Shown here one piece after another: positions 35,472 through 44,899 of a DNA stretch of 64,000 nt. A model generated the notes under the pieces. It did no database searches. It worked only from the letters and a program-made list of their open reading frames with translations, and was not told where the DNA came from. Position numbers and translations under genes: made by a program. Source of the DNA: Shimia ponticola. Its GTDB lineage: Bacteria; Pseudomonadota; Alphaproteobacteria; Rhodobacterales; Rhodobacteraceae. The stretch's first letter is position 1; every line of letters starts with the position of its first letter. The stretch is taken from assembly GCF_007995215.1 (NCBI RefSeq), contig NZ_VCDK01000002.1, positions 186,001 to 250,000 of the forward strand, in the 5' to 3' direction.

Positions 35472-36091
35472 TTGACAATTTCCGCTTCGAAGACATCCAA
35501 AGCCGCGTTCAAGGCACGTAGACCAGCACCGGCGAGACGGTCTTGGATGGCCTGTTGGGAAACGCCAAAGCGATTTGCGATTTCGGCTTGGGTGACGTCC
35601 TGCCGCGCTAGCGCGTGATAAAGCGCTGCGTTCTGGGCCTTGGTCCATTGTCGGGCTTGGAAATCGATGACTTCCAGCAATGCCAGGGGCCATGGACCTG
35701 CGGTTGCGGCGATCGACATGCGGCGGTGCCGTGGCATCTGTTCAAGCGCATCGCCAGCGGCCTCGAACGCCGGACCATATGCGGCGGCTAGATCACCGCT
35801 GGCTGGCAGGGTCGCTTCACCTACGGCCATGGCGATGCGGGTGCTTTGGCCTGTGCCGCCCAATCGTGTTAGGATGCGCAAGGCGGCGCGCAGGCCGGCT
35901 GATCCGTCTTGGACCCAGACCTGCCATCCATCGCCACGGTAGCGTGCCATGTGGACCGGGCAGGCGAAGTCGCGCGACAATTCATCGGCCGTTTCGTCTA
36001 TATCCTGCATCACCGTCTCTAAGGTGCGCGCCGAGAGGCCGCGTGATGAGACGATGTCACCTGTCAGAATTGCGTTAATTTCAGTGGCCAT
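35468..36091 (-). CDS. SatD-family protein with C-terminal HTH
   Basis: This 207-residue cytoplasmic protein has an N-terminal domain with INAILTGDIVSSRGLS and RYRGDGWQVWVQD, the SatD signature, which loosely resembles a nucleotide-cyclase or GGDEF fold. The C-terminus is a helix-turn-helix (RQDVTQAEIANRFGVSQQAIQDRL). SatD was named in Streptococcus acid tolerance; its activity here is unknown. No ribosome-binding site precedes the ATG, and a promoter with its predicted start at the ATG suggests a leaderless mRNA under operator control. Confidence 0.82.
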   Translation of the reverse strand: MATEINAILTGDIVSSRGLSARTLETVMQDIDETADELSRDFACPVHMARYRGDGWQVWVQDGSAGLRAALRILTRLGGTGQSTRIAMAVGEATLPASGDLAAAYGPAFEAAGDALEQMPRHRRMSIAATAGPWPLALLEVIDFQARQWTKAQNAALYHALARQDVTQAEIANRFGVSQQAIQDRLAGAGLRALNAALDVFEAEIVK

Positions 36092-36093
36092 GG

Positions 36094-36171
36094 AACAAGT
36101 TATAAGACTTGTTTGTATGTTTTACAAGTTAATGGGCTTGTTGTGCATCGGAACAAGTGGGTGAGCTTGTT
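36094..36171. promoter_or_regulatory. Three operator-like dyads at 29-bp pitch upstream of satD
   Basis: Three 20-bp sites of consensus WACAAGT-N6-RCTTGTT lie at 36094-36113, 36123-36142 and 36152-36171, with start-to-start distances of exactly 29 bp. Site 1 is a perfect 7-bp dyad and covers the -10; site 2 covers the -35. Only dyad bases are conserved, while spacers differ, as expected for protein binding sites. The SatD HTH is the obvious candidate binder. Confidence 0.8.
36099..36127 (-). promoter_or_regulatory. Predicted satD promoter, leaderless
   Basis: On the minus strand TTGTAA (36127-36122) and TATAAC (36104-36099) are 17 bp apart. Transcription starting seven bases after the -10 would begin at the A of the satD ATG (36091). 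Both hexamers lie inside or against the operator-like dyads. Confidence 0.6.
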
Positions 36172-36204
36172 TTCAACGGGTGCAAACCCGTCCTACTGTC
36201 GCCC

Positions 36205-37038
36205 CTATTTCGTATCTCCAAGATATCCGGCGATGGCGTCAAGCGCAGCACGAATGCCTGGGTCGAACCGGGTTTCGTGATGCGACACGAGCCAACGCGC
36301 ATGAGACAACTCCGGGATCGGGTCGGACAGCCGAGTGAGACGAGGGCGGGTTTCCCCGATCATCATCGGAAACACGATACACCCCACGCCGGCTTCTGCC
36401 AGATGCATACCAAGCTTTGGATCATTGACTGTTGTAACGATTTGCGCCTCATGAGTCTTGCGCACCCATGATGCGCTTCGCGTCGCGGCAGCGTCATGGC
36501 TCGCGCCGATCCACGGCGCTGTTTCGGGGTCCATGCCCGCTTGGCCGTAAATTGCAAAATGCACATCGCCCACGGATCGCCCGGCGAGCCATGGTTGGTC
36601 AGGCCGTTTGTTGCGCAAGCCAATGTCGATCTCGCGTCTTGCGATGTCCATTTCGCCGTTTCGGTGCAGGAATTCAGGCACCCAATTGTCCGATGCCGTC
36701 CAGTACTTGGGAAGGTCCCGCGCCAAAAGAAGAGACGTCCACGTTCCGGCAGAAATGCGGACCCGAGTCGGGCCGCTGACCTTCGCCTGCCACTGAGATA
36801 TCTCTGCGGCTGCCGCTTCCATGCGTTCTGCTTTGGCCAAGAGCTCTCGTCCTTCGGCGGTCGGAGCGTAGCCTTGCGCGCCATGGAGAAAGAGCCTGCG
36901 CCCCATCGACTTTTCCAAAGCCGTCATGCGTCGGCTAAGCGTCGCCGGGCTGGCCCCCGTTTCGGTGGCCGCGCGCGCCAGTTGGCCATGCCGCGCAACG
37001 GCGGCAAACAGGGCAAGGTCATTCCAGGCGGTTTTCAT
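36205..37038 (-). CDS. LysR-family transcriptional regulator
   Basis: This 277-residue regulator has an N-terminal winged HTH (WNDLALFAAVARHGQLARAATETGASPATLSRRMTALE read in two parts) and a C-terminal effector domain that includes WIGASHD and AEAGVGCIVFPMM. The ATG at 37038 (MKTAWNDLALF) is chosen over an upstream in-frame start. Its target is not obvious: the usual divergent target gene is missing and the upstream gap is followed by a same-strand acetyltransferase gene. Effector unknown. Confidence 0.88.
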   Translation of the reverse strand: MKTAWNDLALFAAVARHGQLARAATETGASPATLSRRMTALEKSMGRRLFLHGAQGYAPTAEGRELLAKAERMEAAAAEISQWQAKVSGPTRVRISAGTWTSLLLARDLPKYWTASDNWVPEFLHRNGEMDIARREIDIGLRNKRPDQPWLAGRSVGDVHFAIYGQAGMDPETAPWIGASHDAAATRSASWVRKTHEAQIVTTVNDPKLGMHLAEAGVGCIVFPMMIGETRPRLTRLSDPIPELSHARWLVSHHETRFDPGIRAALDAIAGYLGDTK

Positions 37039-37139
37039 AATTGAAAGCCTGCATGCCCGGCGCGGCCTGTGCAAGCATGGATTGATTGATCATTGTGGCA
37101 GAGGAGATGGGCGATGAATGATACCGCAAAGTAGCGTTC

Positions 37140-37156
37140 CCACGATCTGATCGTGG
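37140..37156. repeat. Perfect inverted repeat CCACGATC-T-GATCGTGG
   Basis: An 8-bp dyad with a one-base centre lies 102 bp upstream of the LysR-family start. It has no T-run. It may be a regulator site or a remnant; nothing else in this 217-bp gap except the GGGAGCGCTCCC palindrome stands out. Confidence 0.45.
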
Positions 37157-37199
37157 AGGGCTTGCCATCTGTCGCGCCTTGCAAAACTGAAAGTGTGGG

Positions 37200-37213
37200 G
37201 GGGAGCGCTCCCA
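37200..37213. promoter_or_regulatory. LacI-type operator-like palindrome
   Basis: GGGAGCGCTCCC at 37201-37212, flanked by G and A, matches 13 of 14 bases of TGGGAGCGCTCCCA, a form typical of LacI-family operators for sugar operons in alphaproteobacteria. No LacI regulator or sugar transporter is in the window, so it is an orphan site. Confidence 0.45.
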
Positions 37214-37255
37214 CTTAGCGGGCGTTGAAAGCCTCTTTCGAATTGCCTGTCGGAG

Positions 37256-37798
37256 TTAAATCGGCCGCGCGGGATTTCCGACAACCGTTTGGCCCGGCGC
37301 CACATCGCGCGTGACAATCGCACCTGCGCCAACGATTGCACCGTCGCCGATGGTGACGCCCGGCAAAATAATCGCACCGCCGCCCATCCAGACATCTGCG
37401 CCGATGGTGACGGGCTTTCCAAATTCCAGCATGGCGGCGCGGTCTTCCTGCGCACGGGGGTGGTCGGCGGCAAGGATTTGACACATCGGGCCAATGGCTG
37501 TGCGATCGCCAATGGTGATCGGGCAGATATCCAGAAGCACGCAGTTGTAGTTCATGAACACATCCTGACCGAGGTGGATGTTGTATCCATAGTCGACATA
37601 GATCGGCGCGCGCAGGGCACAGCCAGCGCCTTTGGACCCGATCAATTGATCCAGAATGGGCGAGCGCAAATCATCTTCGGTCACAATGGTCTGGTTGTAT
37701 TCGCGCATGAGCCGCTGGGCGCGGACCCGATCCGCAACCAGTTCGGGGTCTCCGGGGCGGTAAGGCAACCCGGCGATCATTTTTTCCTTTTCCGTCAT
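37256..37798 (-). CDS. Sugar O-acetyltransferase, maltose acetyltransferase family
   Basis: This 180-residue enzyme has an N-terminal Mac domain (KEKMIAGLPYRPGDPELVADR) and left-handed beta-helix hexapeptide repeats (ITIGDRTAIGPMCQI, VTIGADVWMGGGAIILPGVT, IGDGAIVGAGAIVTRDV). The catalytic histidine is in ILAADHPR and the acetyl-CoA loop is GNPARPI. Likely acetylates a sugar, as Maa or NodL do; the substrate is not known. The start MTEKEK at 37798 is the family start. Confidence 0.9.
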   Translation of the reverse strand: MTEKEKMIAGLPYRPGDPELVADRVRAQRLMREYNQTIVTEDDLRSPILDQLIGSKGAGCALRAPIYVDYGYNIHLGQDVFMNYNCVLLDICPITIGDRTAIGPMCQILAADHPRAQEDRAAMLEFGKPVTIGADVWMGGGAIILPGVTIGDGAIVGAGAIVTRDVAPGQTVVGNPARPI

Positions 37799-37836
37799 GA
37801 ACCAAGCGTAACCACAGCTTGATGTGTGGGGGAAGC

Positions 37837-38163
37837 CTATCGTTGGGCGTCTATTGCCCTGCGACCCCATTCCGCAGCGGCTTCGGGGTCATCAAGCGCA
37901 GACTCTGGAAGCGTCCAGTAGCCCATGGAGGCAATGCTGCCGTCCTTCCGGGTCATCTCGAAGATCACGGACCCTTCGTCATGCAATGCCTCTGCCAAAG
38001 CGCTCTCGGCTTTGACGTAGACGGTTCCTTCGGAACTCAGGATCGCAAATATCTGACCCTCTGAATAAAGGCTGAGCCCGCCCATCATCTTGCGATGGGT
38101 CAGGCCCGGAATGTCTGAGAACAGATCATAGACAAAGGCAATGTCTTCGTCCGTGACCGCCAT
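37837..38163 (-). CDS. TfoX/Sxy N-terminal domain protein
   Basis: This 108-residue protein consists only of the TfoX_N domain (DIAFVYDLFSDIPGLTHRKMMGG and LSLYSEGQIFAILSSEGTVYVK). In gammaproteobacteria TfoX regulates competence, but short single-domain forms are widespread and uncharacterised. Its ATG overlaps the stop of the sufT-like gene (TAATG), so the two are coupled. Confidence 0.88.
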   Translation of the reverse strand: MAVTDEDIAFVYDLFSDIPGLTHRKMMGGLSLYSEGQIFAILSSEGTVYVKAESALAEALHDEGSVIFEMTRKDGSIASMGYWTLPESALDDPEAAAEWGRRAIDAQR

Positions 38164-38543
38164 TACATGAAGCCAAGCTCAAGCCGGGCTTCGTCGGACA
38201 TCATGTCCATCCCCCAGGGTGGTTCCCATGTCAGTTCAACGTCGACCTGTTTGACACCGGGCAAAGGTTCAACAGCGTCGGCCACCCAACCGGGCATCTC
38301 ACCGGCCACCGGACAGCCGGGAGCCGTCAGGGTCATGATGACTTTGACCTCGTTTTCGGTATTGATATCGACCGTGTAGACCAAGCCCAGATCATAGATA
38401 TTCACTGGAATTTCAGGGTCATACACTGTGCGGATCGCCTCGACGATGGGCTCGTGCAGCGGGTGATCCACGGACGAGGGCGCGATCAGAGGCGCACCTT
38501 CCATAGGGCCGTCTGTCGGGGCGTTGGTATTGGAGTCGGTCAT
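38163..38543 (-). CDS. sufT: SufT-like (MIP18/DUF59) Fe-S assembly protein
   Basis: This 126-residue protein has the family landmarks IRTVYDPEIPVNIYDLGLVY and the reactive cysteine in MTLTAPGCPVAGEMPGWV, ending WEPPWGMDMMSDEARLELG. SufT helps to mature Fe-S proteins, especially under high demand. It is usually the last gene of the suf operon, but no suf genes are here; it is instead coupled to a TfoX-like gene. Confidence 0.88.
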   Translation of the reverse strand: MTDSNTNAPTDGPMEGAPLIAPSSVDHPLHEPIVEAIRTVYDPEIPVNIYDLGLVYTVDINTENEVKVIMTLTAPGCPVAGEMPGWVADAVEPLPGVKQVDVELTWEPPWGMDMMSDEARLELGFM

Positions 38544-38737
38544 GTCATGTCCTGTTTTCCGACGGGGTTAGTCAGGATATAAGGAAGGGGCGCGGAAGCG
38601 TAAAGGGCAAGAGCGGCTGACAGGGCGTAGGGTGCTTCTGTTTCACGCAGGTCACCCCAGATAGTGCAGGGCTTGACGCGCCGTAGATCAACTGGTCCAA
38701 GCGCGGCAATTCCGCAGACCAGAGTGAGCGATCAGCC

Positions 38738-39187
38738 ATGTCAGCTTCCAAACGCATCGTTTTGTCCAGCGACCACGCAGCCATTGAGCTGCGGCAGGCG
38801 GTTGCAGGACACATTCAGGCACAGGGTTGGGAGGCTGTTGATATCGGCCCGACCACGCCAGAGAGCACGCATTACCCTGATCGCGGCGCAGAAGCGGCCC
38901 GGATGGTGGCCTCGGGTGAGTGCGCTTTGGGTATTGTTCTGTGCGGCACCGGGCAGGGCATCATGATGGCCGCAAACAAAGTCCCCGGTATTCGGTGCGG
39001 TGTGTGTAGCGACACGTTTTCGGCCAAGATGATCCGCGCGCACAATGACGCCAACATGATATCGCTCGGCGCGCGCGTGCTGGGGGAGGGCCTTGCGCTC
39101 GAAATCGTGGACGCCTTTTTGAGCACAGAGTTCGAAGGTGGCCGCCACGCCACCCGCGTCGACATGATCAAGGCTCTGGAAGCTTAG
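38738..39187 (+). CDS. rpiB: Ribose-5-phosphate isomerase B
   Basis: The product (149 aa) interconverts ribose 5-phosphate and ribulose 5-phosphate. Motifs are [13 protein letters not shown] near the start, the active-site cysteine in [20 protein letters not shown], and [19 protein letters not shown]. Length is standard for RpiB/LacAB. Its stop codon interlocks with that of the convergent rimK-like gene. The 194-bp gap upstream, back to sufT, shows no other gene. Confidence 0.95.
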   Translation: MSASKRIVLSSDHAAIELRQAVAGHIQAQGWEAVDIGPTTPESTHYPDRGAEAARMVASGECALGIVLCGTGQGIMMAANKVPGIRCGVCSDTFSAKMIRAHNDANMISLGARVLGEGLALEIVDAFLSTEFEGGRHATRVDMIKALEA

Positions 39188-40587
39188 GCTTTCGCGCGGC
39201 TCTTACGAAGCGGGGCTGGCCGAACACGGGTTTCGATTTCGTCAAAAAGCAAACCGGCGATATTCTTGCCGGTTGCCTTTTCGATACCTTCAAGACCGGG
39301 CGACGAGTTCACCTCGAGCAGTTTTGGGCCCTCGGCCCCGCGCAGGAGATCAACACCCGCGATACCAAGCTTGAACGCCTTGGCAGCTTTGACTGCAGCG
39401 GCGCGTTCCTCTTTCGACAGTTTGGCAAGCGTCGCTGATCCTCCTCGATGGAGGTTGGATCGAAAATCGTCACCTGCCGCCGTCCGTTTCATCGCGGCCA
39501 CAACCTTGCCTGCGATCACAAGGCAGCGAATATCCTCTCCGGCGGCCTCTTTAACGAATTGCTGGACCAAGAAGTTGGCCTTCAGACCCCGGAAGGCATC
39601 AATGACGGACTGAGCGGCCTTTTTCGTTTCGGCCAGCACGACGCCCTTGCCTTGGGTGCTTTCCAAAAGCTTCACGATCAGAGGGGCAGAGCTGACAAGG
39701 CTCATCAGGTTTTCGGTGTCCTTGGGCGATGCGGCAAATGCGGTCACAGGCATCCCAATGCCGTGGCGTGCAAGAACCTGATGGGCATGAAGCTTGTCTC
39801 GGCTGGCGGTAATACCTTCGGACCCGTTCACGCAATAGGTGCCCAGCGTTTCGAACTGGCGTAGGATGGCCGTGCCATAGGGTGTGATCGACGCGCCGAT
39901 CCGGGGGATCACGGCATCAAAGCGGGGAAGCCGCGCGCCATCATAATACACTTCGGGTGCTTTGGAGTTTATCGCCATATAACAACGTGTTGTGTCGATA
40001 ACCTCGACGGTATGTCCGCGCGTTTCGCCTTCGATCACAAGCCGTTTCGTCGAATAGCTATTGGGTTCGCGGGACAACACGCAAATACGAAGTGACCGGG
40101 CTGGGACTGCCGTCTTGAGCTTGCGCGCGGTATAAAGGTCGTATGAGAGTTCCTCTTGCAAGAACCTGTCAGAAGGCTGAACCAGCGTGTCCTCTGTAAG
40201 CGCTTGACGTCCCAAAAGCATTCTGTTCGCCATGCCCCCGCGATCTGTGAGCGTCACTTCAATAGGCCAGCGTTTTCCTCCGACCGAAACGGGTGTTTCG
40301 ATGACATAACGCAACTCCGTTTCACCGTTTGAACTGGTGACTTCGCGGCGGTCGACGACGGGTGCGGAACAGGTGATCGTCAGGTCGCGGTTGCCGGGGA
40401 CGGGGTGAACACCGAAGCGAACCTTGGGTTTGCTCGCCGGTCCGAATTGTTCGATATCAAACGCATGAAGAGCCGACGTCTTGGCGCCGGTATCAATCTT
40501 GGCTCGGATAGCCGGAAGACCCAGATCAGGCAGCGCAAGCCATTCTTCCCATCCAAGCCGGATTGGGTCGTTTTGTTCTTCGGTCAT
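39184..40587 (-). CDS. RimB-RimK fusion: protease-like domain plus ATP-grasp ligase
   Basis: This 467-residue protein joins two modules. Residues 1 to about 145 are an ATP-dependent zinc protease (RimB-like, retropepsin-type) domain with [19 protein letters not shown] and [10 protein letters not shown]. Residues about 160-455 are a RimK ATP-grasp domain with [58 protein letters not shown] and [14 protein letters not shown]. RimK adds glutamate to the C-terminus of ribosomal protein S6, and RimB has been proposed to counter it. Fusion would place both activities in one chain. Confidence 0.88.
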   Translation of the reverse strand: MTEEQNDPIRLGWEEWLALPDLGLPAIRAKIDTGAKTSALHAFDIEQFGPASKPKVRFGVHPVPGNRDLTITCSAPVVDRREVTSSNGETELRYVIETPVSVGGKRWPIEVTLTDRGGMANRMLLGRQALTEDTLVQPSDRFLQEELSYDLYTARKLKTAVPARSLRICVLSREPNSYSTKRLVIEGETRGHTVEVIDTTRCYMAINSKAPEVYYDGARLPRFDAVIPRIGASITPYGTAILRQFETLGTYCVNGSEGITASRDKLHAHQVLARHGIGMPVTAFAASPKDTENLMSLVSSAPLIVKLLESTQGKGVVLAETKKAAQSVIDAFRGLKANFLVQQFVKEAAGEDIRCLVIAGKVVAAMKRTAAGDDFRSNLHRGGSATLAKLSKEERAAAVKAAKAFKLGIAGVDLLRGAEGPKLLEVNSSPGLEGIEKATGKNIAGLLFDEIETRVRPAPLRKSRAKA

Positions 40588-40698
40588 GATGGTCTCCCTC
40601 GGTCGTTAGAAAGCTAACGCGCAAAGCCGCCATTTTGAACCGGATGAATTTCGGTTTTTTCCATGGTCCCCGTTCAAGGGACGGATTAGGTGGAGCAG

Positions 40699-41826
40699 AT
40701 GGAGAGATTTTCGTTTGAACTGAAGGCCACTGATGGCCGCGCGCGGACCGGTGTGATCAGTACGCCAAGAGGCGAGATCCGCACCCCTGCGTTTATGCCT
40801 GTGGGTACGGCAGCAACGGTCAAGGCCATGATGCCGGAGAGTGTGCGCGCGACGGGTGCGGACATCCTGTTGGGCAACACCTATCACCTGATGTTGCGAC
40901 CGACCGCTGAACGGATTGACCGGCTGGGGGGCTTGCACAAGTTCATGAATTGGGACCGTCCCATCCTGACTGACAGCGGTGGGTTTCAGGTGATGAGCCT
41001 CGCTGGACTACGAAAGCTGACCGAGAAAGGCGTCACCTTCAAAAGCCACATCGACGGGTCCAAACATGAGCTGACACCAGAGCGGTCAATGGAAATTCAG
41101 CGGCTGTTGGGGTCTGACATCGTCATGTGTTTTGACGAATGCCCGGCGCTGCCCGCAGATCGGGATCGGATCGCCGAAAGCATGCGTTTGTCGATGCGGT
41201 GGGCCCAGCGGTCGCGCGATGCGTTTGGCGATCGACCGGGCCACGCGCTTTTCGGTATCCAGCAAGGCGGGCTTGAAGAGGACCTGCGCGGCGAAAGCGC
41301 CGAGGCCCTGCGCGCCATTGAGTTTGATGGATACGCGGTCGGCGGCCTCGCCGTGGGTGAGGGACAGGAGGCCATGTTTGGCTGTCTGGACTATGCGCCA
41401 GAGCAACTGCCTGTCGACAAACCTCGATACCTGATGGGTGTCGGCAAGCCAGATGACATTGTGGGCGCCGTGAAACGCGGGATCGACATGATGGATTGCG
41501 TGCTGCCGTCACGCTCTGGTCGCACGGGGCAGGTGTTTACGCGCCGGGGTGTCGTGAACATCAAGAACGCCCGCCATCAGGATGATCCGCGTCCGCTGGA
41601 CGAGGATTGCACATGCCCGGCCTGCCGCAACTATTCGCGTGCCTATCTGCACCACGTGTTCAAATCGCAGGAAATGATCAGTGGCATGCTGCTGACATGG
41701 CACAACCTGCACTACTTCCAAGAGATCATGCAGGGTATGCGCGAGGCGATCGCCGCAGGCACGTTTGAGGCATGGGAGGCACTTTTCCACGCGCAGCGTG
41801 CCGAGGGCGACATCGAACCGCTCTAG
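40699..41826 (+). CDS. tgt: Queuine tRNA-ribosyltransferase
   Basis: The product (375 aa) swaps guanine at position 34 of GUN-anticodon tRNAs for preQ1. Landmarks are the catalytic aspartates in [14 protein letters not shown] and [31 protein letters not shown], and the zinc site [16 protein letters not shown]. The ATG at 40699 is well spaced from AGGTGGAG; an in-frame GTG at 40690 is less likely. Its TAG stop shares CTAG with the stop of the convergent cupin gene. Confidence 0.96.
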   Translation: MERFSFELKATDGRARTGVISTPRGEIRTPAFMPVGTAATVKAMMPESVRATGADILLGNTYHLMLRPTAERIDRLGGLHKFMNWDRPILTDSGGFQVMSLAGLRKLTEKGVTFKSHIDGSKHELTPERSMEIQRLLGSDIVMCFDECPALPADRDRIAESMRLSMRWAQRSRDAFGDRPGHALFGIQQGGLEEDLRGESAEALRAIEFDGYAVGGLAVGEGQEAMFGCLDYAPEQLPVDKPRYLMGVGKPDDIVGAVKRGIDMMDCVLPSRSGRTGQVFTRRGVVNIKNARHQDDPRPLDEDCTCPACRNYSRAYLHHVFKSQEMISGMLLTWHNLHYFQEIMQGMREAIAAGTFEAWEALFHAQRAEGDIEPL

Positions 41827-42245
41827 CGCGGGATGTCAAATCCGGGTTCGGCCAACGTGAAGCCTTCGAATTGAAACCCCGGAGACACGGTGCAGCCGAC
41901 GAGCGTCCATTCGCCGGTCGTGCGCGCGGCTTGCCAATGGTCCTTGGGCACGATCCCTTGGGGGTATTGACCCGCTGCCAGGTCAGGCCCAAGCGTCACA
42001 TCACGGACTGGCCCGTCGTCGGTTGCCGACATCGACAGGATCAGCGGCGCGCCCGCGTAGTAGTGCCAGATTTCAACGGCATCGACTCGGTGCCAATGGC
42101 TGCTCTCACCCGCCTTGAGCAGGAAGTAGATGCAGGTGCCAGTTGCGCGTTTCTTGGATGTGTCATCGACCCAGGTCTGCCGGTAATGGCCACCTTCGGG
42201 ATGCGGTTGCAGACCCAGATGGGCGATAATGTCTTCTGCGGTCAT
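41823..42245 (-). CDS. Cupin-fold DUF985 protein
   Basis: This 140-residue protein of the DUF985 cupin family begins [20 protein letters not shown] and carries [25 protein letters not shown] (the cupin 1 metal-site region) and [14 protein letters not shown]. Some homologs bind sugars or metals, but the function is unknown. It is coupled by ATGA to the upstream dehalogenase-like gene, and its stop interlocks with tgt on the other strand. Confidence 0.88.
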   Translation of the reverse strand: MTAEDIIAHLGLQPHPEGGHYRQTWVDDTSKKRATGTCIYFLLKAGESSHWHRVDAVEIWHYYAGAPLILSMSATDDGPVRDVTLGPDLAAGQYPQGIVPKDHWQAARTTGEWTLVGCTVSPGFQFEGFTLAEPGFDIPR

Positions 42246-42919
42246 GCCAGTTGCCTCGCAAGGTCGATGAAATCGGTGGCGATGAAATCCCAGACTTCCG
42301 AGGGCTCAAGATCGGTCATCTGATTTGTGCCATGTTCCGTCGGGCGGGAGACAAATGCGGTCTTGAGACCCGCTGAGCGTGCTGCCGCGAGATCATCATT
42401 GTGGGCTGCGACCATAACCACACGTTCTGGGCGGCATTGCAGGGCGTCGCAAGAGGCGAGGTAAGTTATGGGCTTGGGCTTGTAATCCTTTGCGATGTCA
42501 GCACCAACGATCGCATCCCAAGGTAAGCCGCCGTATTTGGCCAACCGCGTCATCAGGCCAATCGAGCCGTTGGAACAGGGCGCGATGATGTGGCTCCGTT
42601 TGATCATCGTCAGGCCCGGAACGACATCAGACCATGGGTCAAGACGTTCCCACGCACGGTTCAATTCGGTTTCATTGCGTGGCGTGACACTGAACGCCTC
42701 GCAGGTCGCGCGCAGGTTCATCAGATGCAATTCATCAAGCTTGACGTAATCGCGGGAGCCGCTCCGAATGGTTTCCATCGCCGGTTGGTAAAGGCCACGC
42801 CAATGATCCGCGAAGGCAAGCGCATCAATCTGGGGGAAGCATTCGGAAACATCGCGCGCGACCGAGTTGCGCCAATCCACACACGTGCCAAAGACGTCGA
42901 AAATCAGAGCCTCGATCAC
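42242..42919 (-). CDS. Haloacid dehalogenase, type II
   Basis: This 225-residue HAD enzyme starts with GTG at 42919, overlapping the stop of the preceding GNAT gene (GTGA). It has the nucleophile aspartate in LIFDVFGTCVDWRNSVARD, the lysine in DYKPKPITYL and the final motif VVMVAAHNDDLAAARSAGL, as in L-2-haloacid dehalogenases. Members often act on haloacids or on unknown phosphoesters, so the substrate is uncertain. It belongs to a GNAT-HAD-cupin operon. Confidence 0.85.
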   Translation of the reverse strand: MIEALIFDVFGTCVDWRNSVARDVSECFPQIDALAFADHWRGLYQPAMETIRSGSRDYVKLDELHLMNLRATCEAFSVTPRNETELNRAWERLDPWSDVVPGLTMIKRSHIIAPCSNGSIGLMTRLAKYGGLPWDAIVGADIAKDYKPKPITYLASCDALQCRPERVVMVAAHNDDLAAARSAGLKTAFVSRPTEHGTNQMTDLEPSEVWDFIATDFIDLARQLA

Positions 42920-43422
42920 AGCAGCATCTCGAAAAATACAATTGTGTCCCGAGCATCCTCGGGGATGTCCTGATAGGGACCACACCGTTTGAAGCCGAGT
43001 TTCTCGTATAGGTTTATGGCTTGTCTCAGGTTGCGCCCGGTGTCGAGGTGAACCTTGTGCGCGCCTGTGGCGCGGCAATCGGCGATCAGGGTCTCCATGA
43101 TTTGACGCCCGGCGCCAGTGCCGCGCGTCTCAGGAGAGAGGTAGACCCGTTTGATTTCGACCACTCCGGGTGACAGCGTGTGAAACATTCCGCAGCCGAC
43201 CGGCTGATCGCCTAGCAGAGCAAGCCGAATACCCCCGCCGGGCGGTGCATGAACCTGATCAAGCCTGTTCATGAGGTCCTGGTAGTCGTCTGTTGGGTAG
43301 TATTTCTGGCAGACCCAACTTTCATCAGTGTCCAGCCCCAAGAGAAAACTCCTGTAGTCCCAGCAAAGCTGCCGAACCGCGTTCAGGTGTATTTCTGATT
43401 GGGGGCGAATGATGCGAAGCAT
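42916..43422 (-). CDS. GNAT-family N-acetyltransferase
   Basis: This 168-residue acetyltransferase has the acetyl-CoA-binding part VEIKRVYLSPETRGTGAGRQIMETLI and the closing helix RQAINLYEKLGFKRCGPY. The N-terminal RIIRPQSEIHLNAVRQLCWDYRS is typical of GNAT proteins but not diagnostic. It is the first gene of the GNAT-HAD-cupin operon. The acceptor substrate is unknown. Confidence 0.85.
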   Translation of the reverse strand: MLRIIRPQSEIHLNAVRQLCWDYRSFLLGLDTDESWVCQKYYPTDDYQDLMNRLDQVHAPPGGGIRLALLGDQPVGCGMFHTLSPGVVEIKRVYLSPETRGTGAGRQIMETLIADCRATGAHKVHLDTGRNLRQAINLYEKLGFKRCGPYQDIPEDARDTIVFFEMLL

Positions 43423-43466
43423 GTTCGCACAATGGCCAGCGTCAGCAAGCGGTGCAACCGCCGGAT

Positions 43467-43500
43467 GCCTCCGGCGGAAGTTATTTCAGCAAGAAGAATG
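43467..43500 (+). repeat. Intergenic repeat, GAGTATTT/AGAAGG family, diverged copy 4
   Basis: GCCTCCGGCGGAAGTTATTT followed by CAGCAAGAAGAATG has the GCCTSCGGCGG head, the AGTATTT-like core and the AAGAAG tail of the family. A perfect stem CCGCCGGA-TGCC-TCCGGCGG at 43458-43477 overlaps it. It lies in the gap between eno and the GNAT gene on the same (minus) strand. Confidence 0.5.
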
Positions 43501-43522
43501 GGCGGGGTTCGCCCAACTGGGC

Positions 43523-44899
<1,377 letters not shown>

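Noticed and set aside
36094-36171. The regular 29-bp spacing could be read as a tiny CRISPR array.
   Set aside because: There are only three units, the conserved part is a dyad with variable centre, the gaps are 9 bp, no cas genes are near, and the units overlay a promoter.
40638-40660. Hairpin AACCG/CGGTT with T-run upstream of tgt as a preQ1 riboswitch or attenuator.
   Set aside because: The stem is only 5 bp, and no preQ1 aptamer sequence (C-rich loop and A-rich tail) is visible.
43458-43477. Hairpin CCGCCGGA/TCCGGCGG as the eno terminator.
   Set aside because: No T-run follows on the minus strand; it is better explained as the head of a dispersed intergenic repeat.
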